Below are positions 41,440-53,147 of a stretch of 64,000 bases of DNA, one piece after another; position 1 is the first letter of the stretch; each line of letters begins with the position of its first letter. The notes below the pieces were generated by a model, which was not told where the DNA came from, ran no database searches, and worked only from the letters and a program-made list of their open reading frames with translations. This DNA is from Cafeteria roenbergensis. Lineage: Eukaryota > Sar > Bigyra > Bicosoecida > Cafeteriaceae. Location: contig VLTN01000041.1 in NCBI GenBank assembly GCA_008330645.1, positions 248,001 through 312,000 on the forward strand, in the 5' to 3' direction. The position numbers were made by a program, and so were the translations under genes.

Positions 41440-42850
41440 TCACACTCGGGCCGGTGGCCTGAAAGTGGCTTTCCAGCGGGCGTAGTTCTTGCTCTTCTTC
41501 CAAGCATAGTAGAACTCCATCACATCCTGTTCCGTCTTGCCCTCCACGAGGTCGGCAATGGCGTTGAAGTCCTTTCCCACCAAGCAAATCGCGCTCTCGA
41601 ACAGGGCAGCCTGGTACGGCGACCACTTGTCGAGCACAGTCGGCCTTCGCAGCGGGCTCGTGAGCCGCCCAAGTACAGTCCGCCGCAACACAATGAAGCC
41701 GGACCCGTCAGCCGAGCTGACGCCGGTCTCTGGCTCCCTGTAGTAGACTCGGCCGACGAGCGTGAGGAAGTCGTCCAGTGCCGCCAGGGTAGGCGCTGCG
41801 GGGCACGCGCTCATGACCAACAGCAAGCGGGGTCGCGGGTGGCATACAGGCGTCCGGGGCACGCTGGCAGGACGGTGCCGCCGGGGCCCAAGTCTCTGCG
41901 GCAGAAGCAGGACGCGCAGGACCACACTCACCTCGGGCGACGCGCGCCATTTCAGCAGCCCCCTCCGTGACGCCCCGTGCCAGCGCCATCGAGGCCTCAG
42001 CCCCCGAGCACGCGCCCGATGCGCGCGAGTCGTGCGCGCCACGAGCTAGCGCCCGCTCTTCCGTCTCCGTGAGCTGGAACCCGGTGTCCGACCCGGGCGG
42101 CCCCGAGCCGTCCGGGGCCGGAACGGCTGTGGCTGGCCCGCGGGCCCGCTTGGACAGAGGCCCCGCACGGCTGCTGCTTCCCGCGCGTCGGGGCTCGTCG
42201 AGCACAGTCGGGTCGTCCAGCGACGCGCCCTGGGCGGCTGACGCTTTGGCCCGCGCTGAGGCCGACGAGTCTGTTGCCGCAGCAACGTCCCCCGGCACGG
42301 GCATGCCTTCGTCGTCGACCACGCGGAGCTTGGGCTCCGCTTGGAGCACAAGCCGCGAGGCTGTGACGGGGTCGAGGGGCGGCACGAAGGCCTCAGTTGG
42401 CCTGGCAAACATGTACTTGTCCGGCGGCAATGGCGCACCGTGGACCAGGGCCGGAGAGCAAAGCACCCCAGACGCAGAGAATGCCTCTTCCTGCTCGGCG
42501 TCCAGGGCTTGCCGCTGGCGCTTGGGGGCGCGGCGGCCAGGAATGTGCGCCATTGCTGCTTCCATCTGCGTCCGACGCACCTCCAGCACTGCTTCCCTCC
42601 CCGCCGCCGCATTGTCGGTCCTGCGGTCACGCGCGGGACCAGCACACTCTCCAAGAGCCCAGGGCGGGGACGCAAGTCGTGGAGGCGCCCCTCGCAAGCC
42701 AGCTGAGCCGGCACGCTTGAACCGCGCGCCTGCCGCCGGCGCATCCAGCGGGCCCTCAGGGCAGCCACTAGGCGCGCCGAGCACTCAGACACGGAGGACT
42801 CACGATGCAGTCGGGTCCCTCGCAACGGCCGCTGCAAACGACGCAGCCAT
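41440..42850 (-). CDS. SANT-domain nuclear protein (3 exons)
   Basis: Exons 42804-42850, 41932-42620 and 41440-41795 join as 47+689+356 nt, a whole number of codons (363 aa). Both donors are GTGAGT and both acceptors CCGCAG. The C-terminal exon encodes a SANT domain at residues about 302-357: DKWSPYQAALFESAICLVGK, then DFNAIADLV and VMEFYYAWKKSKNY. This is the pattern of the SANT domains paired with ELM2 in co-repressors (RCOR, MTA and MIER types). A basic KRQRQ cluster (residues about 45-50) may be a nuclear signal. The region before SANT (LDDFLTLVGRVYY) could hold a degenerate ELM2 part, but I do not see the core motif. The likely role is histone-deacetylase-type complex assembly, by family analogy only. 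It is separated from RPL27A by 392 bp. Confidence 0.85.
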
Positions 42851-43242
42851 GGTGTCCACTGCCGAGCCTGGCTGGCCTGCAAACACAGGCAGAAGCTCGA
42901 CGCCCGGCGAGCGGTCCTCGTGGGCCAGTGCACTCGCTGCCAAGCACTTGCGGCCGGGCGCACCCATGCCCCGCTGCCTCACCTCTCCGCCTCGGCGCCG
43001 TTTCTGAGGCCATGTTGCCAGCGGAGCTGACTGTGTTGCCAACGCAGCAATTCGCCTCCCGCCTCGCAACGTCCACGCTCTGCTTGGCTGCGGCACGGCT
43101 TCTTCGGTTTGCGCGGCGAAAAGGGTGTGTGGAGCTGCTGCGAGTGTCCGAGCATCTGTTAGTGTTGGTGGTGAGGCCAGGGCGTTTATTGAAGGCGAGG
43201 CGCGCGAACGCGACATCTCCAAAAACTGGGGGGGACTGAAGC
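42851..43242. other. Spacer downstream of RPL27A
   Basis: This 392-bp region contains the SANT gene's promoter and the RPL27A 3' UTR (both genes minus). On the minus strand an AATAAA lies at 43190-43185. Nothing else is recognised. Confidence 0.5.
43185..43190 (-). terminator. Candidate poly(A) signal AATAAA of RPL27A
   Basis: TTTATT on the plus strand reads AATAAA in the direction of RPL27A, 53 bases past its stop codon, a reasonable 3' UTR distance. Such an AT hexamer is rare in this GC-rich sequence, which makes it more credible. Other genes here lack an obvious copy. Confidence 0.4.
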
Positions 43243-44311
<1,069 letters not shown>

Positions 44312-44684
44312 GGTAGCCGGAGAACCTCGCCAACCCTGGCCCGCGAGTGAGATGCCTGGCTGGACCCAGCCGCCAAAACGATGATGCCAGCAGGGCCGCA
44401 GACGTCGACGAGCCCGGCGCAGCTCTGCCCCGATATTTGCGCCGCTCGGCGATTGCAAGCGCTTCGGCAAAGGCACCAAAGCCCTCTCCACGCGGCCTCT
44501 AAGCGGCCGCCCTCAGGGCGAGCGGCGCCCCCCGCCCTCCCCGGGCACCATTTCCAGCAACAGGGGGCGTTTGTGCGTGCACGGTAGACTCTGCGGCAGC
44601 GCTCAGCAGCCAGGCTCAAACTGTCTGTCGGGCGGGCAACACAATCACTCGTTGGTGCACACAGCAGACACACGGGCAGGCTGC
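44312..44684. other. Intergenic spacer upstream of RPL27A
   Basis: This 373-bp spacer carries the RPL27A promoter (minus strand) and the 3' side of the BAH/SANT gene. No recognisable promoter motif is seen. Confidence 0.4.
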
Positions 44685-47600
44685 TCACGCCCCGCGGCGG
44701 GTGCGCAAGGCATCCTCAACGAGGAAGCGCAGGTGCTCAGGCACAAAGCCGCCAAGCTGCTGCAGGAGGGTGTCCGGAGCCTCTCTGAGGAGGGACAGGA
44801 TGTTCCTGACGAGCGTTTCAGGGCCCATCTCCTTTCGTTGGAACGCGTCCAGGTGCCGCACCAGCGTCGCATACACGACCGGGGTCGACCTGTAGGTCCA
44901 GCGGACAGAGTCGATGAAGTTCGCCGCGCCGGGAGCTGGCGTGGCAGGGGCCGGTGCCTGCGGGCCTCGAAGCGGCGTCGCCGCGGGAGGCGGCCTGTGC
45001 TGGGCCCTTCGATTGTCGTAGCCGTAGAACGAAGGGTCGAATGCCTGCATGGCCGCCCGAGATGCGGCCGACTCCGCTGCCTGCAGCGCCAGTCGCTGCC
45101 GCTCGAGGGCCATGCGGTACACGTCTTCGTGGCCGAGTCCGTACACGCCGGCCGCGCCGATGTGACTGGGCAGGCCGAAGGCGGCCGCTTCCCATGAGTA
45201 CCCAAGGTACCCCAGGCTCGTGCAGTAGGCCGCCGTCCCGCTCTCGCCTGGCGTCGGGAACTGACTCGCAGCGAGCTGTGGGTAGTCGCTCGGGTACACG
45301 GGGACCGCGTTGCGAGCAGGCTGCGGCCCCGGGAATGCGAACGGTGCTGAAGCAGCGCTAGGTGTGCGCGCCCACGGGCGAGCCGGCACCCCGCTGCTGG
45401 GCGCCACGAAACCAGGCGGTCCCTGCGGCGTGGGTCGCTTGGAGGCAGTCCCCTCCGCCGCGCCGCCTTCGCGCTCTCGCTTCGCAGCCCGAACGCGCGC
45501 CGCCTCCCGAAGAGACTCCGCCTTGGCCTCCGCGAGGGTGCCGCCAGCGAAGCGCCCCTTTGCCTGCCCGCGTGCCTGGCGCCCCGACCGGGCACTCCCT
45601 CCTGCCACAAAGCGCTCTGGGGCCTTGGCCCGGCGCCTCTGCCTCGAGGCGGCGATGCTGGCGTCGTCGAATGCGCGGGCCGTTCTACTTGGCGCTTTGG
45701 TGGCGTAGAGGGTCTCGATCTCCTTGCCGAGCTGCAGCACGGCCAGCTCAGCGGGCCGCAGGCCAGCCGAGCCCTCCGCCGGCCCCGCTTGCCCCTTCGA
45801 GGTGCCCAAGCCGTCCGGCCCTCCGGACGCGGCCACCAGCCGAGACTGGGGCCTGGCACCCGCCCTCTCCTCCTCGTCCCCGAGCTCTTGCGCGCAGAAC
45901 AGCGCGTACTCGGCCAGGCCGTCGATGCAGTGCAGGCCTGTGCGGACGTCGGCGGCGTCCGGGAAGGGCGGGCAGCAGTCGAAGCACAGCCACCAGTTGT
46001 TTTGGCAGGCCAGGCTCCAGCTTGCCTTGCACGGCTTCTTGAGCGCCGTCACCCTGGCGCGGAAGCACTTCTCGCACATTGTCCTGCAGCAGCGCAGGTT
46101 TGCGCACATGCGCACCGCCGGACGCACGGCGTGGCAGCAAGAGCACCATCGGAGTCCCGACTGGGCCGCCTCCGTGGCCGACTCGAGGGGGCTGCGCGCC
46201 GACGAGCGCACGCGCCGGCGAGGCTGTCGGCGGCGGCCGGCGGCGGCTGCGTCCGGGTTGGACGCAGAGGCTCCAGCTGGCGACGATGCACTCCCGGCAC
46301 TGCCGGCAGCAGCCGCTCCCAGAATCGGGTCGGCGAGGGCCAGGCTGGGGACCGCAACCGCTGGCTTGGGTGCGCTGGAGAGTGGGGAAGCCGCCGAGTG
46401 GGAGGTCACTGGCCCATCCATCGGCTCTGCCTTGAGCGAGGCGGACGCGACTGCGACGCCGGAAGGGGGGGCAGGCTCAACGCCATCGCGTGGATGCGCC
46501 GACTGCGCGGAGAGCGCGGACTGTTGACTGCTGGGACGGCCAGCACCGCGCACGAGGCGGCTCGCACCTGCCTCGTCGTCCAAGCCGTCGTCGTCCGTGT
46601 CGTCTCGGTCGTCGTCTCCGTCTCCGCCTGCGTCTCCGGCCTCCCCATCGTCGCCAGTATGGTCAGCGGTGTCGCTGCGTGGGGACTGCTGGCCGTCGCC
46701 GGCACTGCTGCCGTTCCCGGCGCTGCGGCTTCGGCACTGTTCGTCGCCCTCGTCGTCGCCCGCGTCGTCGCCCGCGTCGTCGCAGTCGCTGGCGTCGTCG
46801 TCGGACCCGACGCCGGGCTCCACCACTGGCTCATTCGGACCGTCCCTGCGACCACCGCCGTCTGCGCTGGCTTCCCCCGCCGAGCTTGGGGTGCCAGTGC
46901 GGTGGGGAGCAGCGCCGCTCCCCTCCTCTGCGCTTTGCCTACGGGACGCCTCTACGGCGGCGTCCAGCATGGCCGCGTCGGGCGCGTCGCCCGAGCTTCG
47001 GGCGTTCATGAGCCAGTAGTAATGCTCCACCACGCGCAGCGTGCTCTTTCCCGGGCACTTGGCCGCAACTTGGTGGAACTGCTTGCCGAACCGCGTGAAG
47101 CCACGCGCAAAGCCCAGACCGTCGGCCTCCGTCCAGCCTGGCGGGAGCACGCGCAGGGCAGCGACGAGCCGCTGGTGGAGCTGGAGCCCGAGGGACGGCC
47201 CGCCGGAGGCCTGGCAGGCGATTGCTGTGCCTGTGCAGGTGGCGAGCGACACCGCGACTGAATCGACCACGGAAGCCTCTGACAGCACTGTCTGGCCTGC
47301 CAGGCCGGCTGCGGGCCGCTCTCCCGGGCCTGCAGCTGCGAGGCCCACCGCTCCAGCCTCGCTGGAGCCGGGCAGCGCTTGTGCCAGCGCGGATGCCGTC
47401 GCCAGCATAGCGTCTGCCGCCCCAGGCAAGAGGGACACGCCCCGATCCGCAAGCCTCGTTGTGTGCAGCCTCGCAACGACTGCCATCGCCCTCTGCGCGT
47501 CCCCAGCCTCGGTCCTCAGCGCCTCAAGGGCCCGCTCCGGGCTAACCGTCTGGTATTGGCCGTGCAATTCGATGGAGCTGAGCGGCACGGCGTCCGGGGT

Positions 47601-50383
47601 GTGTCTGTCGGCAAATAGCACAATCACAGAATCCGAGCCGCGGGCTCCGGCACCGGGCTTGGGGGGAGCCACGACATCGACGGGCTCTCCTGCGGGGACC
47701 CCAGTCGTGGACAACACAACCTTTCCAGCGACTGGCAAACCCGCGACGCTGACGACGACGCAGGGAAACGTTCGAGCGCGTCGGCCAGGATGCGGAGCGC
47801 CGCAGCGGAGGCCCACGTGGGCAAAGACTGTGGCCTTGCGTGCAGCCGAAACAAAGGAATCCAGCGCAGGCCATCCGTGCTTCCAGCAGTCCGGCTCCCA
47901 GCGGGGTTCCAATACGGTCTTGGTCGGGGGCGCCCGCTCTGCGCCTGCGGGAAACTGGTACCCGCCGCCTACCCGAGACGCCTGGGGCCTCGACTCCGGT
48001 TCAACCTCACACTTGGCAGGGAACCGGGCCGCGGTGCGCCGAGGCATGTCGAACCGCAACGGGAGCGCAGGAGGCTCGGGCAGGCGCCCCAGTTGGCCCG
48101 CTGACCAGAGTGGCTCGGCCGGCCTCGACCCCGTCCAACGCGACGCGGCGTCGCTGGAGGTGCGAGCTGAGTCTCCGCGTGACCCAGGCCCGGCGTCGGG
48201 CGCCAAATCCCGAAGGGCTGCTTGGGGCGGGGCTCTAGTCCGATGCTGCTGCTGGGTGTTGCCAGCCGCGGCCTCTGTGCCCGACCGGGGCCCTCCAGGC
48301 ACTTTTGCGGCAGCCACACTTTCTCTACTGTCAGCGCCCGCCCCCTCTGCATCAGCGGGCTCCGTGGAAACGCTGCTCTTGCGGTCGGGTTCGCCGAGGT
48401 GAGGACCCACAACGAACCGAGCGAAGCGTTCCCTCGAGGCATCTGCGAGCCCCTGGCCGTTGACCGAGGTGCTGTCGGAGTGTCCAGCCCGGACTTCGGT
48501 GTTGCTGGGCGCCCTGACATCGCCTCTGGCGGACGCATCGTGGCCTGCTGATAAAGGCGAAACCACGCCATCAGCTCCCGGCGCGCTAGGCGCGCGAGCA
48601 GTCGCGGCCCTCGGGGCGAGGGGCGCCCCGCCCACGGGCGTAGTCACCGGCGCGCGAGGCAGACTGCTGTGGCTCGGTTTTGTGCTGACGAGGGCGTCGG
48701 AACTGGCCTCTGCTGAGCCATCTTTGGCAAAAGATGAATTCATGGGGGCATGTGCAACTCCGTCGCCGTCGACGAATGCAAGCAAACTCGCGTCCCGCCC
48801 CGCCAGCCCGATCGGGGTCATTTTGGCCTTGGCAGTGTCAAACTCTCGCCTGCAAACGAGCAGCTCGTAGTCCGGAGACCCCCCGCGCAGTCGCTTTTTG
48901 GACGGGGTTGCAAGTTGCTGGGACAGCTTTGAGCTTGCCGGAACCAAGACGATGGGCGCCAGGGCCGCGAAGGACTCAACCGAATTCACGTCCCTCTGGT
49001 TCGACAGAACGACTTCATGAGGCTGCAGCCAAGGCAAGGAGGGAAGGAGGCGGGGGTGCAAGCGAGCTTGCACGGCAGCAGTCAGGCGCTTGTCACTTGG
49101 TTTGCGCACGCGACCAACGCAACGGCTGGAGCTGCCCCCCGACACCGGCGCATTGCCCGCTCCAGGCGATGGCGGAGGGGGTCTCAGGGGGCGGAGCGCA
49201 AGCAGGTGGATGGAAGGCGGGTCTCCGGGCCGTGCCCGGCGTCAGGGGCGCGGCGCAAGCGCCCGGAACGTTGTCTGTTCCGCCGGCTACAACCCTGAGT
49301 GACGACCAGCGAGCTGGCCCGCCGGCAGAACGTGGAGCCCGCCGCACCAGCGCACCGAAAGGGCGTCCCGGCCGGCCCTGCCGCGAGGAGGCTCTAGGGC
49401 CGCCATTCGGGCGGGCGGACCGAGGCCACGGGCGTCGCAAGCTCGCGGCCAAGGCGGGCAGAACGGCACGGAAAGCCATTCCGGGGACTGGCATCATCGG
49501 GCGACAATCCCTGAAAACGGGTGGATGCAAGAGTCGGCACCGGCCCCCAAGGCTTCCCCCGCGCCGCAGCACTGAGCCCCAGTGCCCCGTTCCCGGCCAG
49601 CCACCCCCAGTACCACTTTTACGCCCACTGGGGCCGCGACTCCGGGCGCAGCCCTCGTCGCTGGGCCGCCGTGGGCGCTGTCGGCTTGGCTTCCAGGTCG
49701 GAGCTTCGGCGTGGTCCCCCGCTGCGCGTTTCCAGACGACTGGCAGCCAGCCAGCCGCAGGAAGAACCTCCCCCGCGCCCGTTGCAGCGCACGCCCCTCC
49801 GTCTCTCTCGGCCCCGGCCGGCCTGCGCCTCGTGGGCACGCAGGCGCGGGCGGAAGGCGCGCCAAGCGGCCGACCACAAAGGCAGGACGGCAGCAACCCC
49901 ACGAAGGGCATTCCCTTCCGGCAAGGGGCTCCCCGCCACCCCCCCAGCAGCCAGTCTGAGGATCAGGGCCCATATGGATGCCCTCCTGGTGCGCCCCTCA
50001 CGCGCTCGGCAAGCGGCGCAGGGCTGGTGCTCGCTCTGGGCGGGCTCTGGGCACGAAGGCAAGGTCGCTCCGTTGTGAAACGCAGCCCAAACAGCCAAAC
50101 CTTTGTTCTTACTCACGAGCATCCCTGGGGGGCGCTGGCGGGCCGGAACATCCTCCACACGATAGAACCAGCGTGTCCCCATCATCTGGTTACCTTTGGG
50201 GGTCTCGTACAAATTCTCCACAAGCGCCACGTAAGGCAGCTCTCCGGGAGGAGCCTTCAGCAGTACCGCACTCCCCACGCGAGCCGAGACCTCGACCTGG
50301 CCCACCTTGGCCACCATGGCGTCAAAGAAGGTTCGGGTCCCCTTGCGGCGGCCGGAGCCGCGCCATTCGTAGGTCACAGCCAT
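44685..50383 (-). CDS. BAH + SANT + Cys-rich-finger chromatin protein (MTA-like layout), 2 exons
   Basis: Exon 1 (50117-50383, donor GTGAGT) encodes the front of a BAH domain: VGSAVLLKAPPGELPYVALV, then GTRWFYRVEDVPA. Exon 2 (44685-49022, acceptor CTGCAG) resumes at PHEVVLSNQRDVNSVESF, the expected BAH continuation. Both exons are in phase and the product is 1534 aa. A SANT-type domain lies near residues 715-765 (GWTEADGLGFARGFTRFGKQ, then VVEHYYWL). A cysteine-rich finger (CSCCHAV, CANLRCC, MCEKCF, CFDCCPPF) lies near 1053-1115. BAH, SANT and zinc finger in this order recalls MTA subunits of NuRD, although an ELM2 domain and a GATA-type finger are not recognised. Long acidic (ED-rich) and disordered stretches lie between the domains. 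The 1094-bp intron is by far the longest in the window. Confidence 0.85.
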
Positions 50384-50950
50384 GGGGCCGAGTGCGGTTC
50401 GGAGCGCGCGCGGGCTCGCAGAGCGGCGCAGCCCGACGTCGGCGCACGAGCTGCGCGACAAGCTCGGTTGCCCCCTGCGAGCCAGCGCACTCAAGGAGCT
50501 CTGGCGGCGAGCAAGAGTGCCAGGCCATCGGCAGGCGTCTGCGCGCCGCAGTTACGGTGGCTTGCGGGTGGCCCATCGCTCCGCACGAGCGGAGGGGCGC
50601 CTGCGCAATTCGGTTGCGATTCGCTCAGGTCTCTCCATTTCGTTTGGCGACCCCATGTCGCGGGGCGACTTGCCGAGCGCTCGAATTTTCGGACCCGAGG
50701 ACGGCTCCGCGCCCCGGGCAAAGGGCATCGCGACTCAGGCCAGAAGGCAGGCAGACGGGCTCGCCCCGCTGCCCGCAGGGCGGGCCTGCCAGTTTCCCTC
50801 GCGCTTTTGCCGGTGGCGAGCCCGTTTTGCCCGGCAGAGCCAGCGACCCGCCCCGCTCGAGCGACAGAGCAGGGCGCCTGCCGGGCCATGCTTGCACTAT
50901 CAGCTGGGATGTCAGATCAGGGCGCACTTCAGCCCCTAATCAAGCGGAGC
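50384..50950. promoter_or_regulatory. Divergent promoter region
   Basis: This 567-bp spacer lies between the BAH/SANT gene (minus) and the YeeE-type gene (plus), the longest shared promoter in the window. A CGTTTGGCGACC stretch near 50640 resembles an E2F-like site but is a weak match. Nothing else is recognised. Confidence 0.4.
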
Positions 50951-52731
50951 ATGGCCTCGACCCAGAACCCCAAGGAGGGCGCCGAGCTCCGGACGGAGTC
51001 GCCGACCGAGGCCGGCCACAAGCCGGCCGATTCCGCGACTGCGTTCATGGCGGAGCCCGCTGCCGCCGCGCCCGCCAAGAAGGAGGCCGGCATCGAGCCC
51101 TGGAAGGGCATCTCCGCGGTGGAGATGTTCTGGACCCTCTTCTCCGGGCTGTGGTTTGGCTTCGCGCTGCAGGTGAGGGGCAGCAATTGCGGCCTTCTGA
51201 CGGCCTCGTGGCGATCAGCTGCTCGGGGACCGCTCACGACACGTCCCCCGCGCGCGCGCGCTGGGGACTTGCTGCGGCGGGTCCCACCTGCCCCATTGCC
51301 ACAGCTGCTGGCCGGGGAGGTTGCCCTCTGGGCCTGCGGTGTGCGCGGCGGCCTCTGTCCGGCGGGGCGGTCGTGCTCGCGCGCTGGTTGGGTTTCCCTC
51401 GCCGCGACCGCGGACTCGCGCCTCGGCGTTCCGCCCCTGCCTCGGGCTCTCCCGCACGCGCACCGCGAGGAGGTGGCGCCTGCATTGACGAGCCCGCGCC
51501 CACGGCGACCACGCCCCCGGAGCGCTGCGTGCTTTGGCCTCGGCGTCTCGCAGAAGGCTGGTGTTGGCAACGCGGACGTCATTCGCGATCAGTTTACGTT
51601 CAAGTGAGGCTCACCAGAAGGCAAACGCTGCGCCGTCCGCGCTGGCTTGGGCGCGCGCGCTTCCGCTGGCGGGCCATGCAAGCGCGTCCTGGCCAGCCAG
51701 GCGCCGCTGACGGATGCATTGGAGCCAGCTGCTACTTGTCAGCTGCCCGGGAGCTTCGCTTCCGCGTCTCTGCAACCCCCGCCCGCAGGCAAAACACGAT
51801 GCTGGTCATGTTCCTGTCCGCCAGTGCCACGAGCCTTCTTGCCATCGCCGCCATGAAGACCGCGTCGGAGTCGTCCAAGCAGGCGGCGGAGAAGGCAGGC
51901 AAGAAGTACATGTCGTCCGCGACACAGGGACTCTTCGCCGTCGGCATCGGCGGCTGCCTCATCGGAGCCGGGATGGCCGTCGCCGGCACGTGCCCGGGAA
52001 CCATCTGGGCCCAGCTTGGAGCGGGGCAGCCCAAGGCCCTGATCACCTTCGCGGGCGCGCTCGTTGGCGCTGCCATCATCGCCCTCATCCACTGCTACAT
52101 TGTCCCGTTCCTCAAGACCATTGCCCCCAAGTCGCGCACGCTTGCATCCGTGACAGGCCTCCACCCCATGGTCGCAGCGCTCATCCTCCTCGCCATCTTT
52201 GCCGCCGTAATCATCGTCGTGCTCGTGGTGCCCGGCGCCTACAAGCCGCTGCCCGGGGCGGCCGACGTGTTCGGCTACCCCTACTGGCACCCGATCGTTG
52301 GCGGCGTCATGGTCGGCCTCACCCAGATCCCGTTGACCCTCGGCGTTGGGAAGAACCTCGGCGCGTCGACCTCCTTCTCGGTCATCGTGAGCAACGCCTT
52401 TCAGCTCGTGGGCTTCAACAACGACTACACCCGCCCGCTCATCGGCGGCACGTCGTGGTGGAACGTCCTCTTCGTTGTCTTTGCCACCGGCGGCGCCGCC
52501 CTGTCCGCCCTGAGCGGGAACTCGTGGTACGCCTATGATGCCATGGCGGTGACGGAGGTCGAGGCTTTCTTTGGCGGCATCCTGCTCCTCCTCGGGGCCC
52601 GCCTCGCTTCCGGGTGCACCTCCGGCCACGGCATCACCGGGGTCGGCCACGGCTCCCTCATCTCCATTGTGGGAGTCGCGGGCATCTTTGCGGGCGGCAT
52701 GGTTGTCGCCTTCCCGGCCTACAACAACTGA
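50951..52731 (+). CDS. YeeE/YedE-family (thiosulfate-transporter-like) membrane protein, 3 exons
   Basis: Exons 50951-51172, 51554-51603 and 51789-52731 join (222+50+943 nt) to give 404 aa; the 50-nt middle exon encodes DVIRDQF, which continues into FTFKQNTMLVMFLSASATS. About nine hydrophobic helices follow. Signature cysteines of the sulfur-transport (DUF395) family are present: GIGGCLIGAGMAVAGTCPG in the first half and LASGCTSGHGITGVG in the second. Bacterial relatives such as TsuA import thiosulfate through stacked cysteines. The first 60 residues are a hydrophilic, Ala/Glu/Lys-rich cytosolic extension not found in bacterial members. Other parts of the sequence suggest no bacterial gene: composition and introns match the host. 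The real substrate and membrane are not shown. Confidence 0.92.
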
Positions 52732-53147
52732 GCTCCGACGGCCCCGCCGATGCTTGCCTGCCCCGCCTTGGCCCGTGGCAGCGCCTGCCGCTTTATTGTC
52801 GACAGGCTCGTCAGCCGCGCGCCTCCTTGCGCGTCTGCCCGTGTGTGCCCCAGCGTGCCCGGCTGCACCGGCCGCTGCGCAAGGCACTCCCCGCTCCACT
52901 TGCGGGGGTGCTCTGTCTGTCTCCTGTGTCCACCCACCCTCCCCCTCTCGACCGCTGCCTCCTGAGTATGCATGTGCGTGCCGATGCTTCGGCTGCGATG
53001 CAGCGACGGCGCTATCCAAGAAGCGCGCCCCTGCCTTGCCTGTCTCGCGCTCGCAGCAGCCCCAGCCCAGCCAAGTCGCCACGCACTAATTTCTCTCGGC
53101 CACGGCAGCACTCGCACCGTCGCTCGCTCACTCGCTCGCACCGTCGC
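52732..53147. other. Convergent intergenic spacer with short tandem repeat
   Basis: This 416-bp spacer separates the YeeE-type and MDR genes. A CTCGCACCGTCGCTC motif is repeated with 24-bp spacing at about 53111-53149, overlapping the end of the MDR gene. No gene is recognised. Confidence 0.5.

Noticed and set aside
50951-52731. Recent bacterial transfer of the YeeE-type gene
   Set aside because: It has two introns with the local splice consensus and the same base composition as its neighbours.
52792-52797. AATAAA on the minus strand as poly(A) signal of the MDR gene
   Set aside because: It lies about 350 bases past the stop codon, so it is too distant to claim without transcript data.
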